A stretch of DNA of 22,853 nucleotides from Chara braunii (GCA_003427395.1 BFEA01000234.1:104659-127511); one strand, 5' to 3'; positions 9,246-18,640 are shown, counted from the first letter of the stretch. The notes: generated by a model not told the origin, from the letters alone. Numbers and translations are program-made.

Positions 9246-9360
9246 GGCTACCTTCGTCCCCGAATACAACGTACGGTCATTATAGCTGTATTTAGACTGA
9301 AAGATGCCCCAAATACATCTATAATGATCGTACGTTGTATTCGGGGGAAGAAGGTAGGCC
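9246..9360. mobile_element. Palindromic fold-back element
   Basis: Two arms of about 48 bp: GGCTACCTTCGTCCCCGAAT, then ACAACGTACGGTCATTATAG on the left, matched by the inverse ending GTTGTATTCGGGGGAAGAAG and GTAGGCC on the right. The central loop is about 15-20 bp. The arm motif (CCCCGAATACAA, TCATTATAGCTGTA, GAAAGAT) relates it to the hairpin cluster at 6720-7290. Confidence 0.85.
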
Positions 9361-9722
9361 AGTTGGTAATTGGAATCCTTTCAGGTGCTGTGGACACTCC
9401 TTTAGCCTAAGGCCACATTACTCTCTGCATGTGCAAATTGAGGAGATAGTGACTCTTCTGCTAGAACATGGAAATATACACCACCATGATTTTTGTCTTT
9501 TGTGCATGTCCAGATTAGTGGAGTGAGGCCCATTCTGTAGTATGTTCACCCTCTACCCTCTATGGCACAAGGAAACAGGTGATGCATCAGCAGAGGACTT
9601 TCTTTTCGTTTTTTCTAAAAGGGGCAACGGCCTTGCGATATCACCATCCAACGGCCTTGAGGTATCATAATCAAACTGACTTTCCTGATAAAACTCCAAA
9701 ATTTCATTATTTTCTTTTCTTC
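9361..9722. other. No recognisable gene
   Basis: Mixed composition, including a small CAACGGCCTTG repeat (about 9627-9660). The longest frames are about 60 codons and carry no motif. Confidence 0.4.
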
Positions 9723-9782
9723 GGGCGTACTCACACTAGCACCTTTTTAATTTCCTTCTGGACGTAATTGCAGTAATTGAAA

Positions 9783-9877
9783 AGAGTAGTGACAAATGGA
9801 TACAAGCATTCCACTTCACCATCCGATACAAGAGTAGTGACAAATGGATACAAGCATTCCACTTCACCATCCGATAC
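9783..9877. repeat. 48-bp tandem duplication
   Basis: AGAGTAGTGACAAATGGATA and the following 27 bp are repeated exactly at offset 48. Confidence 0.96.
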
Positions 9878-10121
9878 CAGTGACAAACATTGACACGGAG
9901 TACAAAAGTAAATCGGGCAAGTTGCCACGTATAGATGTCATCCATCAACAACAAAAGCTCAAGTGCCGGTGGGTATGGCTACCCCGACGGGTTTCGACGG
10001 TCGTCTTCAAGGGGCTTTACCACCTCGACGTCTCCCTCAACTGAAAACCTTCGTTCCACTCACCCCCGCAGTCGCGTCCAATACCGACCATTCTGGAAAA
10101 GTCGGAGTGTCCGCGACGTAG

Positions 10122-10211
10122 GACCCGGAAAGGACCGACAAACTACAGCCTATTGTTGATATAGTCGACCCGGAAAGGACCGACAAACTACAGCCTATTG
10201 TTGATATAGTC
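10122..10211. repeat. 45-bp tandem duplication
   Basis: GACCCGGAAAGGACCGACAA plus 25 bp, ending ATATAGTC, repeated exactly at 10167. Confidence 0.96.
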
Positions 10212-10732
10212 CTAGTCAATGACCGCTGTTGGGAAAATGGTCCGGAGCAGTACCCCAAAGGGTGACGAATTGTTACCGGTAGCAACTCCCGGTAGCCAAC
10301 CTGTGGGACCCCTGTTCCTATTCGCTCGTCCTAGTTACCAATTGGAACACAGTCCCAAAAAGCACACAACACCAAAAACAAAAAATAAAAACAAATGCTC
10401 AAAACAATCACAAGCGGAATCGAGCCGTACCCTATCCCTATATCTATGTCTAGTATCGTCCCGAGAAAGCACATCTCACCAAAACACACCAGCTCAGTAC
10501 GATCAGAACAGATTCAAACCGTATCCGATTCCCTATATCTATTTCTGTACTGTCCGCCACTTCACTGTATCACATCTGGGTACAGGTTCATCACACTCCA
10601 CAACCACACCACACTATGTTCATCTTGATATTCCTAATGAAACACATACATTCGATCTTTCTCCAAATGCACACCACACAGCCACCTACAGTGGGTCTGT
10701 TCCTATTATATTACAAAGCACAGCAAATTCAC
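10212..10732. other. Probable 3' flank of the retroelement, no gene
   Basis: A/C-rich on the + strand. A 204-codon + frame (10219-10833) is Ser/Thr/His/Pro-rich, overlaps the RT relic in antisense at its end, and has no recognisable domain. By position this is the 3' untranslated region of the minus-strand element or older flanking DNA. Confidence 0.45.
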
Positions 10733-10932
10733 CTATCGTTCAAACCAGTACACATGGACAAAGAGCACTCCTTTGTCAGCGGATCCCTTACCCTTGCCAC
10801 TTCCGAAATTCAATCTGGTTTTTACGCAGCTAACCAAGTAGCTATGTATTCCCAGATTGCGTCTCTGCCTTTCGAAAAACTCTTCAGAATACGAAGGAAA
10901 AACTTCCGAGGTAAATTCATCATCCTCAGTTC

Positions 10933-12227
10933 TCATGACAGTGTCAGCACCCTGTCTGGTAGCTCGCTGCATACTGTCGCATTTCTCTCGATTCTGTGCA
11001 ATCGACTTGCAATGACTGCGCTTTTTTGGCGTTTGACTCCCCATGAATGATATTCCTGTCCAATTCTGAAGTCCAACCGATCCTCTGTCCACACTGTCTT
11101 CTCGTTCTTCGTGAGCTGTACACAAGAGATATAAGGCATCACATCTTGTTGTCGCATTTCCACTCCAAGGACATCCTAGTACTTTTTCCCTTCGTCCGTG
11201 CGTTTCAGCGTCAAGTTCCTCGGGTAACATCCCTCGAAATCTGTACGAATTCGTTCACCGACCTTCCTGTCCTTCTTCCTTGATGCAATTATGATGCTCA
11301 CGTCATCGATGAGCCGGATACCGAAGATCTTTGACTGCTGACTTCTTTGCTCCTGGAGGAACTTGAATTCTGCATGCGCGCACATGATGCACGCCAGTGG
11401 CGGGCTGGTGCTTTTCCCCATGGGGATCCCGACCACTTGCCTCAGGATCACACCTGTAGCATTGATGTATGTATGTCGAAGGTCAAATCTTACGAAACTC
11501 CTCAGATCCTCCAGATCGATCCTCCTCCAGTGATCGGCTCCGGTGGTCCGACCGAAAGAACTCCCTCGTCCTCTCGTGTTCACTCGTATTGTCGCCTTCC
11601 CCTTCTTCTGATAATGATGGATGATCCAGTCAACAGCTTCCAAGATGTCGGTGTGTGGCAGCTTGCTAAACATATCCTTGATGTCGTTACGACATCGTGG
11701 ATATCTGCACATTGCGTCTCGGGAGACGTTGAATCTGCTTGTTGATCTTTTCGATTCTTGGCACCAAGTCTGTCACAGACTTCAAATTGAAATGCCACTT
11801 CGCTGGTAGTGCGTAGAGCAAGTGGTTCAAAGCCTTGGTTGCCGCTCTCGGAGTTCTCACCGTCCGCTCGCAATTAGATGGGCAGATTGGTCGATATCTG
11901 TCCAGGTCTTTGTGACAGTTGTACATAGGCTCGACCAAAAGTACCTTTCATGTCCATCTTCACGAACTGCTTCAGCCCACTTTCTGTCGCATCCTTCCGC
12001 ATCTTCTCAACGATCTCCACTTCCCTCGTCTCCATAATCTTGTACCCACTATTGCATACAAAAGTAGTAAGCATTGCTTCGTGGTACAACCCTGGGCAGA
12101 TCACGAGGGTCTCCCCCGGGTTTCTGTCCAGTGGAGTGCATACAAGCCCTGTCAGTGTACGCTTCAACGCTTGAACCGTTCCCATACTCAGTAATTGTCC
12201 GCTTGCTCCGTGGTATCTATCAAGCAA
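10933..12227 (-). pseudogene. Reverse transcriptase domain, multiply frameshifted
   Basis: RT blocks in order, each in its surviving frame. First, PLDRNPGETLVICPGLY (block 1). Next, RYRPICPSN followed by LPAKWHFNLKSV (block 2 and its extension). Next, NDIKDMFSKLPHTDILEAV (block A, catalytic Asp). Next, VVGIPMGKSTSPPLACIM (block B, GxPMGxxxSPxLA). Next, IRLIDDVSIII (block C, the catalytic Asp pair; the usual aromatic before it is Leu). Then LGVEMRQQDVMPYIS and HRIERNA (palm end and thumb). Frame changes lie near 11905 and 11700, and an in-phase TAG at 11178-11176 splits block C from the thumb. The end after about 10933 is uncertain: a further frame with LPRKFFLRILKSF could be a decayed thumb extension. 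The IPMGxxxSPxLA form and GIY-YIG partner favour a Penelope-like enzyme over LINE or LTR types. Confidence 0.82.
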
Positions 12228-12868
12228 TTACGAGCCTCCTCGACAGTCCTCACACACGCCTTGGTTCCATGATTAGGCCATTTGCAGAAAGATTCCTCAA
12301 TCTCGCTACGTAGCAGTGTCACGCGATCTGGATGTGAAGGCCGCGAAATATTCTTCGCATTGCACAACATCGGTTGCACTCCCTCCATGTCACGCAATCT
12401 GAAACGCACATGATCTCCTATCCTTGGATAGGGTAAACCTGCACATGTGCAGGTACATACGTCTGCTCGCGCGTACATCCGCTGATTATGTAACAAGTCG
12501 CCGACCGTAGGATTACTTCTCCACACGATCCTCACCTTGCTACGTGCTCGCTTCATCATGCATGATGGTAGTTCTAGCTCCCCGATCTTGTCGTTGACCA
12601 CTTTCCTAACCTCCACCAACTTCACACGGTCGTCAAACTTCAATTTGACATTGATGTTTGTGCCCATAATCCAACCCGTGACTTCCTTAATCACACGCCC
12701 AATGATTCTTCGTAGATATGATCTAGTCGCCTTCTTCTGGAAATCCTTCGCTGCTCGATAAAATTGGAACAACTCCTCCCTTTTTCGTTGCTTCAAATCC
12801 TCAATCCGTCTTGGATCCTTCAAGGTTTTAATCAGCTCAAGTTTGTGAATCTTACACCGACTGTGCCA
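12188..12868 (-). pseudogene. Linker region between GIY-YIG and RT
   Basis: In phase with the frame upstream across TGA 12871-12869. It holds basic helices (DPRRIEDLKQRKREELFQFY), an acidic/basic middle, and a cysteine cluster ADVCTCTCAGLPYPRIGDHV that may bind metal. It ends near NCLIDTTEQADNY, where a frame change leads into the RT. I recognise no named domain. The position matches the stretch between endonuclease and RT core in permuted Penelope-like elements. Confidence 0.55.
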
Positions 12869-13665
12869 TCATCGTAGGTATCGTACTTCTACCCGTTCTC
12901 TGATCTCTAGGCTCTCCTTGCATTTCGCCAATGTCACTGTTCCACGGTGGCAAGTGACGGTCGTCCTCCCAAAGGCATTCTTGACTTTCTTCCACCCATC
13001 CAACCAGCAGTTCCCCCCGGTGGATGTCAATTTGAAAGAACGCACGCCTCGTTTTTCCAAATCTGAAAGCGTGCTGACAATATCCAACCTCTCCTCCATG
13101 AAACCTCCACAGATTATCCCCACCGGTTTGACCTGTCTCCGCTCCCGCTTCACTTCGTCCACCTCCCGTAGTTTATCCCGCTCGCGTTTACCCGTCCGCT
13201 TCTCATTACGGCGTTTCCTTCTCCTTCGCACCCCGTTCGTGTTAAGCGACGGGTTCCACTGATGTATGTACACTTGTTCATATGCTAGTAGGTAACAACC
13301 GCCAATAACACGTACGACTCCCAGCCAAAGTTCCGCCACCATCGGTACAGGTGGCTGTCCTTGCTCCTTCGGTCACATCGTGACGTATGTTCACTCCATC
13401 GTGCGTTAACGTGTTTGCTGGTTTGTCCCGCGTACATCGCCTTGCAAAGCGGTGAAGTTAGTGAATGCACCGCATGCGTGCACTCAATGAAGTTAATCCC
13501 CGCTTCAGCATACATCAGTACCCATGAATCAACGCATTTGGACAACCATCTGACCTCTCCCGCTATCGTCAATAGCATGACGGTTAATCGGTAGAGTTTC
13601 TCCACAAGTGCTTCGAATTTCTTTTCACGTCGAAATTCAATCAGCCAGTTACATAAGATCCACAA
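12869..13665 (-). pseudogene. GIY-YIG endonuclease domain plus basic linker, frameshifted
   Basis: The segment is in phase with the preceding gag-like frame across TGA 13689-13687. YAGQTSKHVNARWSEHTSRC matches the second half of the GIY-YIG signature: YxG strand, catalytic Arg in ARW, then His. A shift near 13300 is needed to reach YEQVYIHQWNPSLNTNG, which carries the conserved Glu (metal ligand) and the NPxLN ending of these nucleases. The first GIY strand is not clear; ECTHAVH and SPLCKAMY occupy its place, with Cys and His spacing that could hold zinc. After the nuclease come an Arg/Lys-rich tract (RRRRKRRNEKR) and a ~100-residue region without a known domain (KPVGIICGGFMEERLD). The frame stops at TGA 12871-12869 and continues in phase beyond it. 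The domain would nick DNA to prime reverse transcription. Confidence 0.75.
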
Positions 13666-13686
13666 GTAGTTAGTTTCCTTGAAAGT

Positions 13687-14922
13687 TCATGCGTCAGCCT
13701 CTACATCATCAGGCTCGTCGACACTTCCCTGCTCCACGACATCCGTCTCGTTTGCGCGACTACAGACTTCGTCCTCTTCACTTCCATATGCCACGACTGC
13801 TCGCTTCTTTGCGATATTCATGGCGGCGATAGTATTCTTCTCGTAGTTAACGTCCTCCTTCCTACAAGTCTCTTTGAGTTCGTCGGCTCCCAGATCCGCC
13901 AACGCGCGGATGTTATCGCAAATAAACTTTGCTCTTCCTTCTGCGCCCATTAATGCGGCGATCTTCGTACGTGGCGTACCCCTACGCGGGGTAAATCTTG
14001 GCGGAGTCTTCTTCTCCTTGGTCTTTGTTGTCGTGCATTGCAACTTGGCCGCTAGTCGTACTGGTTTCACACCAGTCATCCTAGGCGTTCGTTTCGCCGG
14101 CTGCATCATCGGTGGGTTACCACCCACGGCCTTCTCCCCGTTTCTCTTCCGTTTCTCTTTAGTCGTCAGTATTCGAGTGCGCCTGTTCAATGGCTCCGTG
14201 TTGTTCGATTCGTCGCTGCTTGTAGAGGACGGTCTTGGTGACGGAGGCGATGCTACCTTCTTCTTCCCTTTGCGATCGATAGAAGCAGTTGCGAGTGCCT
14301 TTAGCATTTCATCCGTCAATTGTTCAGGGAAGCCACTGGCTAACTGCTCGCGCAATTCGCTCTTAACAAATGCTGCTTCCATCTTCATCTCCTTCCGCAT
14401 CTGCATCTTCCATTCTTCTGCCTCTTTGATCTTCGCATTCCTCCGTGCCAATTTCTTCTCTTGTGCTTCACGTTCAGCGATCGCGCGCTGTTGTCTCTTG
14501 AGTTTCTCTTGTTTGCGCTTCTCCTTCTCAATCTTCTTCTGCTTCTCCTGCTCGATATGTCCGTGCATCGTTGCTAGTGACGCGCCCAGTTCCTCGATCT
14601 GTTTCTTAAGCTTCAAACGTTCGGGAGAAGTCTCGCGCGAACCTCCCTATTGTCCTCCTCGACCGTCTCCAGGTCGTGCTCCGCCTTCGTTAGTGAGTTT
14701 CCAGCATTGGTTTCGGTAGTGACCGACTTGACCACATTCGAAGCATGTGGGTGGCCCACGTCTTCTAACATCGCCGGCTGTTTCACCTCGCTCCCGTTGT
14801 GAATCGTGTCGCTCATCTTGATAGAACTCACGTCCCCCGCCACGATGTCCATCTCGCCAATCTTCCCGTCGCCCATCTCGGCGGTTATCTCTCCGCTCTC
14901 GATCGTTATCGCGGTAACTCAT
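13687..14922 (-). pseudogene. Gag-like zinc-knuckle and coiled-coil protein, one internal stop
   Basis: Starts at an ATG at 14922. The first 55 residues are Arg/Asp/Gly-rich and probably disordered and nucleic-acid-binding. A CCHC zinc knuckle CFECGQVGHYRNQC (C60, C63, H68, C73) follows, as in retroelement nucleocapsids. A TAG at 14649-14647 interrupts the frame, which then continues in phase into a strongly charged helix (KKQIEELGASLATMHGHIEQ and about 90 further residues rich in E, K, Q and R), predicted coiled coil. A Lys/Arg/Pro/Thr-rich linker and an acidic tail end at TGA 13689-13687. By family logic it would coat and condense the element's RNA. The TAG sits in a Gly/Gln context (GRGGQ-stop-GGS), so CAG to TAG is the simplest origin; translational readthrough is possible but unsupported given the other lesions. 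Confidence 0.72.
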
Positions 14923-15145
14923 TGTCCGTTCCCACGCTACTTCGCTTCAAAAAAACGCACCTCGTACGATGTTGCACCCAAAACAACTTCGCTCCACTTG
15001 AGACTTTAGTTCAATAACGCTACACAGTAGGAAATGAAACATGCTCACTCAAGCTCGGACGAACGTATCCGAGCAGGTTCACATGCGCCGCCGAGGTAAT
15101 TGCGGTCAGAAACATGGCGCTCGGACCGTAAATGCAGCCAAATAC
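14923..15145. other. 5' flank of the retroelement
   Basis: Contains CGAGCAGGTTCACATGCGCC and GTAATTGCGGTCAGA. Related words (CTGACCGCATTTAC, GTAATTGCAG) appear at 9076 and 9765, near two of the TIR ends. That hints at shared subterminal sequence. No coding frame, TATA element or repeat could be assigned with confidence. Confidence 0.35.
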
Positions 15146-15330
15146 TTTTTTTGTTTTTTGTTTTTTTTTCCTCAGGAAAATCGAATTCCATTCCAAAATA
15201 CATTTAGCACGAGGCCGGGGACCTCACAATTCAACCCTGAGTTATCCCGGCAGCAGCATCACAGCCGGTTTAGCTTGTGCATTCACCAAGCCTAGTCTAT
15301 ATCTACAGTAAAGACCCATATCTAAGCCTT
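15146..15330 (-). mobile_element. Retroposon 3' end, copy 3 (diverged)
   Basis: On the minus strand, GTGAGGTCCCCGGCCTCGTG (15227-15208) is followed by ATTTTGGAATGG and an A-rich tail (15170-15146), matching the order of the copies at 3818 and 17190. The GGGACGCTG block is not clear upstream here. Confidence 0.5.
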
Positions 15331-15350
15331 CAACTGACAAAACTGTCCAC

Positions 15351-15533
15351 AAAAAAAAAAAAAAAAAAAAAAAAGCCCTCAAACCCAGAAACTGGACCCA
15401 GGTGACCCTCTATCACTCCGGACCCCCTACTTCTACCTAATCTGCCCCAACCCTGGTGATGATTATTCCGCGGGTGATGAGTTAACCCGGCCGGCGTACC
15501 CATATGCCGGACACAACCGAGTTACAGTCTGAC

Positions 15534-15567
<34 letters not shown>
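15351..15567 (+). mobile_element. Candidate short retroposon between two A-tracts
   Basis: A 163-bp segment (15375-15537) lies between 24 A residues (15351-15374) and 30 A residues (15538-15567). The pattern suggests two poly(A)-ended insertions in series on the + strand. No convincing target duplication was found. Confidence 0.4.
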
Positions 15568-15569
<2 letters not shown>

Positions 15570-15708
15570 CCAAGGGGGCTACTGCCGCTACTACCCCCCC
15601 CTAGTCTAACTCGACTCAGCCAAACACGTTTTGGAAAGTGCTAGTGTGAGTATGCCCTTCCTCTAATTGCGTCTGTACTCGAACACGGGTCTGTATTTCC
15701 ACACTTCA

Positions 15709-15949
<241 letters not shown>

Positions 15950-15950
<1 letters not shown>

Positions 15951-16260
15951 AGCCGGGTAAGGCTCCAGCCTCCCGGACACCAATGGATGTAATCATTTCT
16001 ACCTTATTCTGTTATAAGGGACGCTGGACCCAGGGCCTGGTCCCACCAGCAAATAGGATTGGATTGAATTCCTGAATCCGGATGAGTTTTGAGGACAGAT
16101 GCAGAAAAGCAGATTAATCATTACTCTCTGGATCTCTCCACAAACACGTCCAGATTCAGGAATTAAATCCAATCTTTTTTGCTAATGGGACCAGGCCCCC
16201 GGTTTCCAGCAGGTGAAGCTCCCCACCAATAGACTGGAGTCTTTCCACCCAAAAAAAAAA
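15950..16260 (+). mobile_element. Short poly(A) retroposon interrupted by a MITE
   Basis: Shares GGGACGCTGGACCC (16018-16031) and GGTTTCCAGCAGGT (16201-16214) then CACCAATAGA with the copy at 16299-16485, and ends in an A-tract (16249-16261). A 167-bp MITE splits the two shared blocks. The 5' limit is unclear. Confidence 0.65.
16032..16198. mobile_element. MITE (167 bp) at an identifiable insertion site
   Basis: TIRs are GGGCCTGGTCCCACCAGCAA and, inverted, GGGCCTGGTCCCATTAGCAA. Inner arms ATTGGATTGAAT and CTGAATCTGGACGTGTTTGT (one strand or its complement) are shared with three other copies. The uninterrupted paralogue at 16337-16364 reads GACCCGGTTTCC, which places the insertion between GGACCC and GGTTTCC with a 2-3 bp C duplication at most. 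Confidence 0.85.
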
Positions 16261-16298
16261 AAGAGAAAACTAGGGCTAGGTCAGGGTTTGAGTTTGTA

Positions 16299-16485
16299 CC
16301 ACCTTCAAGATGGATTGTTCTGTAAAGAGGTATTGTGGGACGCTGGACCCGGTTTCCAGCAGGTATTGCTCCACACCAATAGATGGAGCGGCCCGCCTGG
16401 CAAAGCCTCAATCCCGGTGGTTCTCTTACCACCACCAGGATAGAGGCCTTGTCTGGGCCTTAAAAAAAAAAAAAAAAAAAAAAAA
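16299..16485 (+). mobile_element. Short retroposon with perfect 15-bp target duplication
   Basis: GGGTTTGAGTTTGTA stands at 16284-16298 and 16486-16500. Between them is a 187-bp unit ending in about 24 A residues. This is the signature of target-primed retroposition. The body holds GGGACGCTGGACCCGGTTTC, also found in the minus-strand retroposon ends at 3929-3948 and 17322-17343. No clear A or B box was found, so the promoter type is unknown; it may be a SINE or a processed RNA copy. Confidence 0.85.
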
Positions 16486-16500
16486 GGGTTTGAGTTTGTA

Positions 16501-16705
16501 ATTGCACCTGTTGAGGCAAAAGGGCCCGTAATGCTGAATGTATATGACCTACGTTTCGGGTCTGGTGGGGTCGCGTGGGGGTCTGTTGTATTCGCGGGAT
16601 TGCCTGAAGTGCAATTACCAACTGTTTTGGTGACTGCGCCAAAGTTAACCCCCGCAAAAAAAAAAGAAAGGTAGTGTAGAGGGGCAGAGGGGGGGACACA
16701 CCCCT
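16501..16705. other. No recognisable gene
   Basis: G/T-rich spacer with a short A-run near 16657-16668. It precedes the next MITE. Confidence 0.4.
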
Positions 16706-16871
16706 GGGGCCAAGTCCCACTAGCAGAGTTGAGCTACCTCAACGCCTGAATCTGGACATGTTTGTGGAGACGTGCAGTTCAGGAAACTCAACACCATTTC
16801 TGCACATGTCCACAAAAACGTCCAGATTCAGGCGTTGAGGTAGCTCAACGCTGCTAGTGGGACTTAGCCCC
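16706..16871. mobile_element. MITE, same 167-bp family, copy 2
   Basis: Best-preserved inverted copy. GGGGCCAAGTCCCACTAGCA pairs with its inverse at the right end, and the arms continue through GTTGAGCTACCTCAACGCCT and GAATCTGGAC. Arms of about 70 bp surround a short loop near 16780. No transposase. Confidence 0.9.
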
Positions 16872-16974
16872 GGGTTTGCATTTTCGCAAACTACTCATTT
16901 GTGAACCCTTTTGTGAGAGTCCCTTTTGTGAGACGGCTGAGGGAGGCGGGGTAAGGAATTGGCGGTGACCTCGA

Positions 16975-17145
16975 GGCCTAGGTCCCATTAGCAAAGACGA
17001 TTAGATTTAGCTCCTGAATCTGGACGTCTTTTACGCAGAGATGCAGAGAAGTTGTTCAATCAAAAATTTCTGCACTACCTTTTCCAGGAACACGTCTAGA
17101 TTCGGGCGTTCAATCCAATCCATGTTGCAAGTGGGACCTCGCCCC
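16975..17145. mobile_element. MITE, same family, copy 3
   Basis: GGCCTAGGTCCCATTAGCAA at the left and, inverted, GGGGCGAGGTCCCACTTGCA at the right, with the shared GAATCTGGACGT arm. Flanks GGTGACC and GGTTACC are a possible degenerate target duplication, which would conflict with the 2-3 bp size suggested by the copy at 16032. Confidence 0.85.
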
Positions 17146-17186
17146 GGGAGGTTACCTGCGGCAAATTCCTTCTTCGTTTTTTAATC

Positions 17187-17189
<3 letters not shown>

Positions 17190-17225
<36 letters not shown>

Positions 17226-17343
17226 AAAACGGGCCCAGTGCCCAAGGCTGATATTACCAACGAAGGATATTTGAGGCCGGGGTCCTCACAGTCTACCCGG
17301 AGTACCCGAACCAAAAATGCTGAGAACCGGGCTCAGCGTCCCT
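17190..17343 (-). mobile_element. Poly(A)-tailed retroposon 3' end, copy 2
   Basis: On the minus strand, GGGACGCTGAGCCCGGTTCT leads to GTGAGGACCCCGGCCTC (17287-17271), then a linker and 35 A residues (17224-17190). It matches the copy at 3818-3960 across about 100 bp, including AATATCCTTCGTTGGTAATAT/AATATTTTTCATTGGTAATAT. Confidence 0.8.
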
Positions 17344-18640
17344 CATGTATTGATGAAGATGATCATGATGGAAATGGTAGTGATTATGGATTCACAAAAG
17401 ACTATGTTATGTGGGCTATTTTAGACTCGTAGACCTAAGGTGACTCCTAGCCATCCTTGCACCGGGACATACTTACTCAGAGACGAATACCAACCAAACC
17501 AACGTCACCCATAGTTGATCTCTTCTCGCCATTAAGCAGCCCTCCCCAGTCCACCACCGAATTGCCTTCCTCCCTCGGCAAAACCCATATCTCTCTACAA
17601 GACCTCACACTCCTGCAGATTTGCAGGTTACAGGGCGACGCCCCAGCTCCGATCAGCGTCGTTCTGGCGTCGGCGAAAAAAGGGACACAGAACAGAACAA
17701 CTCTGCGGATATCAGTCCGGATGTGACCCTCTCTGAACTCCTATACCCCGGTTGTAAGGAAAGACTAAGTGCTACCAAAGATCCAGAACCAGAAAACTTC
17801 AGTATACCGTATTTAAAATGAATCATAGGAATCAACCGCCGAAGGCCTAAAGAATGCTCCAAAATCTCGAACTCCCTAAACAATTCTGCCAAAGCTCCTC
17901 AAGATTGTCTCACTCTCTGCCAAGCTCTTCCAGGCCTCACACCCCAGTTCCTGCTAGGTCACAGGGCGACACAACTCACCCCAGCTCCGGCCAGCGTCAT
18001 CCCGACAGCAAACCTTGGTTGTCCCATCAGATGCCCCCCCAAAGCATCCCCAGACCCTCTACCAGGCCTCACGCTCCTGCATCTACAGGTCACAGGGCTG
18101 CGCCCCAGCACCGACCAGCGTCGTTCTGGCATCGAACAACCACCGATTTCTGAGTATGACAACGCCCAAGGTTCCCAGGAAGAATTTGATAGGAGTCACA
18201 GAATCCAAACATCCATAGGTCCCCCCAACAACTGTATACTTCCAAAATTCACCTCTTAAACCAAGATAAAATACAGGAAGGGGTTCGAAACTAAACTGCC
18301 AGCAATCCACCGAGTCCCCCCCTCAACTGAAGGACTGTCGATTTCGGTTTTCAGTCCTCGTACCAGAACTCACATGGTCTCAAACTCCCCTCTGCTAGGG
18401 TGACAGGGAACCACAACCCTCCCCAGTACCGACCATCCTAGTTCTGACGGATGGGAAGTGCCTTCCACCCTCGACAATTCCCTAGTCGACAAAACCCCTA
18501 AGGTTACAGGGTGAAAACCCCAGCGTCGACTACGTTGGACGATCTGGTTATGCCTTCCACCCTCGACATAACTCCATGGGCCTCGAGCTCCCCCAGGGTC
18601 ACAGAGCCAAACTCCAGCACCGACCCATGTCATCCCAGGC
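17344..18640. repeat. Irregular array of the ~50-bp core, cluster 2
   Basis: Copies of AGGTTACAGGG or its variants, mostly followed by GCGACGCCCC and GACCAGCGTCGTTCTGGC-like sequence, begin near 17625, 17956, 18087, 18397, 18501 and 18595. Spacings are 331, 131, 310, 104 and 94 bp, and the copies become more diverged towards the right. The left part (17344-17820) parallels cluster 1, including the GATGATCATGATG start. Not coding. Confidence 0.75.

Larger units (their letters stand above)
10733..14922 (-). mobile_element. Decayed retroelement: gag-like, GIY-YIG, RT
   Basis: One relic runs along the minus strand: zinc knuckle and coiled coil (14922-13687), GIY-YIG nuclease (about 13530-13230), a basic and Cys-bearing linker (to about 12188), then reverse transcriptase (12227 to about 10933, or further). 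In the established families, GIY-YIG fused to RT defines Penelope-like elements. The nuclease is usually C-terminal, but an N-terminal position is described for the permuted Naiad/Chlamys branch, which includes green algae. In-frame stops occur at 14649-14647 (TAG), 13689-13687 (TGA), 12871-12869 (TGA) and 11178-11176 (TAG). Frame changes fall near 13300, 12210, 11905 and 11700. Neither poly(A) nor terminal repeats were found at its ends. The 5' and 3' limits are approximate. Confidence 0.8.
9723..15657. mobile_element. Candidate 5.9-kb TIR-bounded element hosting a retroelement
   Basis: Left end GGGCGTACTCACACTAGCAC and right end (reverse complement) GGGCATACTCACACTAGCAC match at 19 of 20 positions. 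Each is flanked by TTC (9720-9722 and 15658-15660). This fits a DNA transposon of the Harbinger-like family seen elsewhere in the window. Inside is the minus-strand GIY-YIG/RT retroelement relic, but no transposase that I recognise. Two separate short elements that happen to face each other would look the same, so the single-element reading is tentative. Confidence 0.4.

Noticed and set aside
10219-10833. 204-codon + strand frame
   Set aside because: Low-complexity Ser/Thr/His composition, no domain, and its end is antisense to the RT relic.
13874-14719. 281-codon + strand frame rich in Ser, Phe and Leu
   Set aside because: Antisense shadow of the charged coiled-coil frame on the minus strand.
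13687-14922. Programmed stop-codon readthrough between zinc knuckle and coiled coil
   Set aside because: A single TAG in phase resembles gag-pol readthrough, but the same element has three more stops and at least four frameshifts, so decay is simpler.
9723-15657. Reading the relic as an LTR retrotransposon because of its CCHC knuckle
   Set aside because: No LTRs, protease, RNase H or integrase; GIY-YIG with an IPMG-type RT points to a Penelope-like element.
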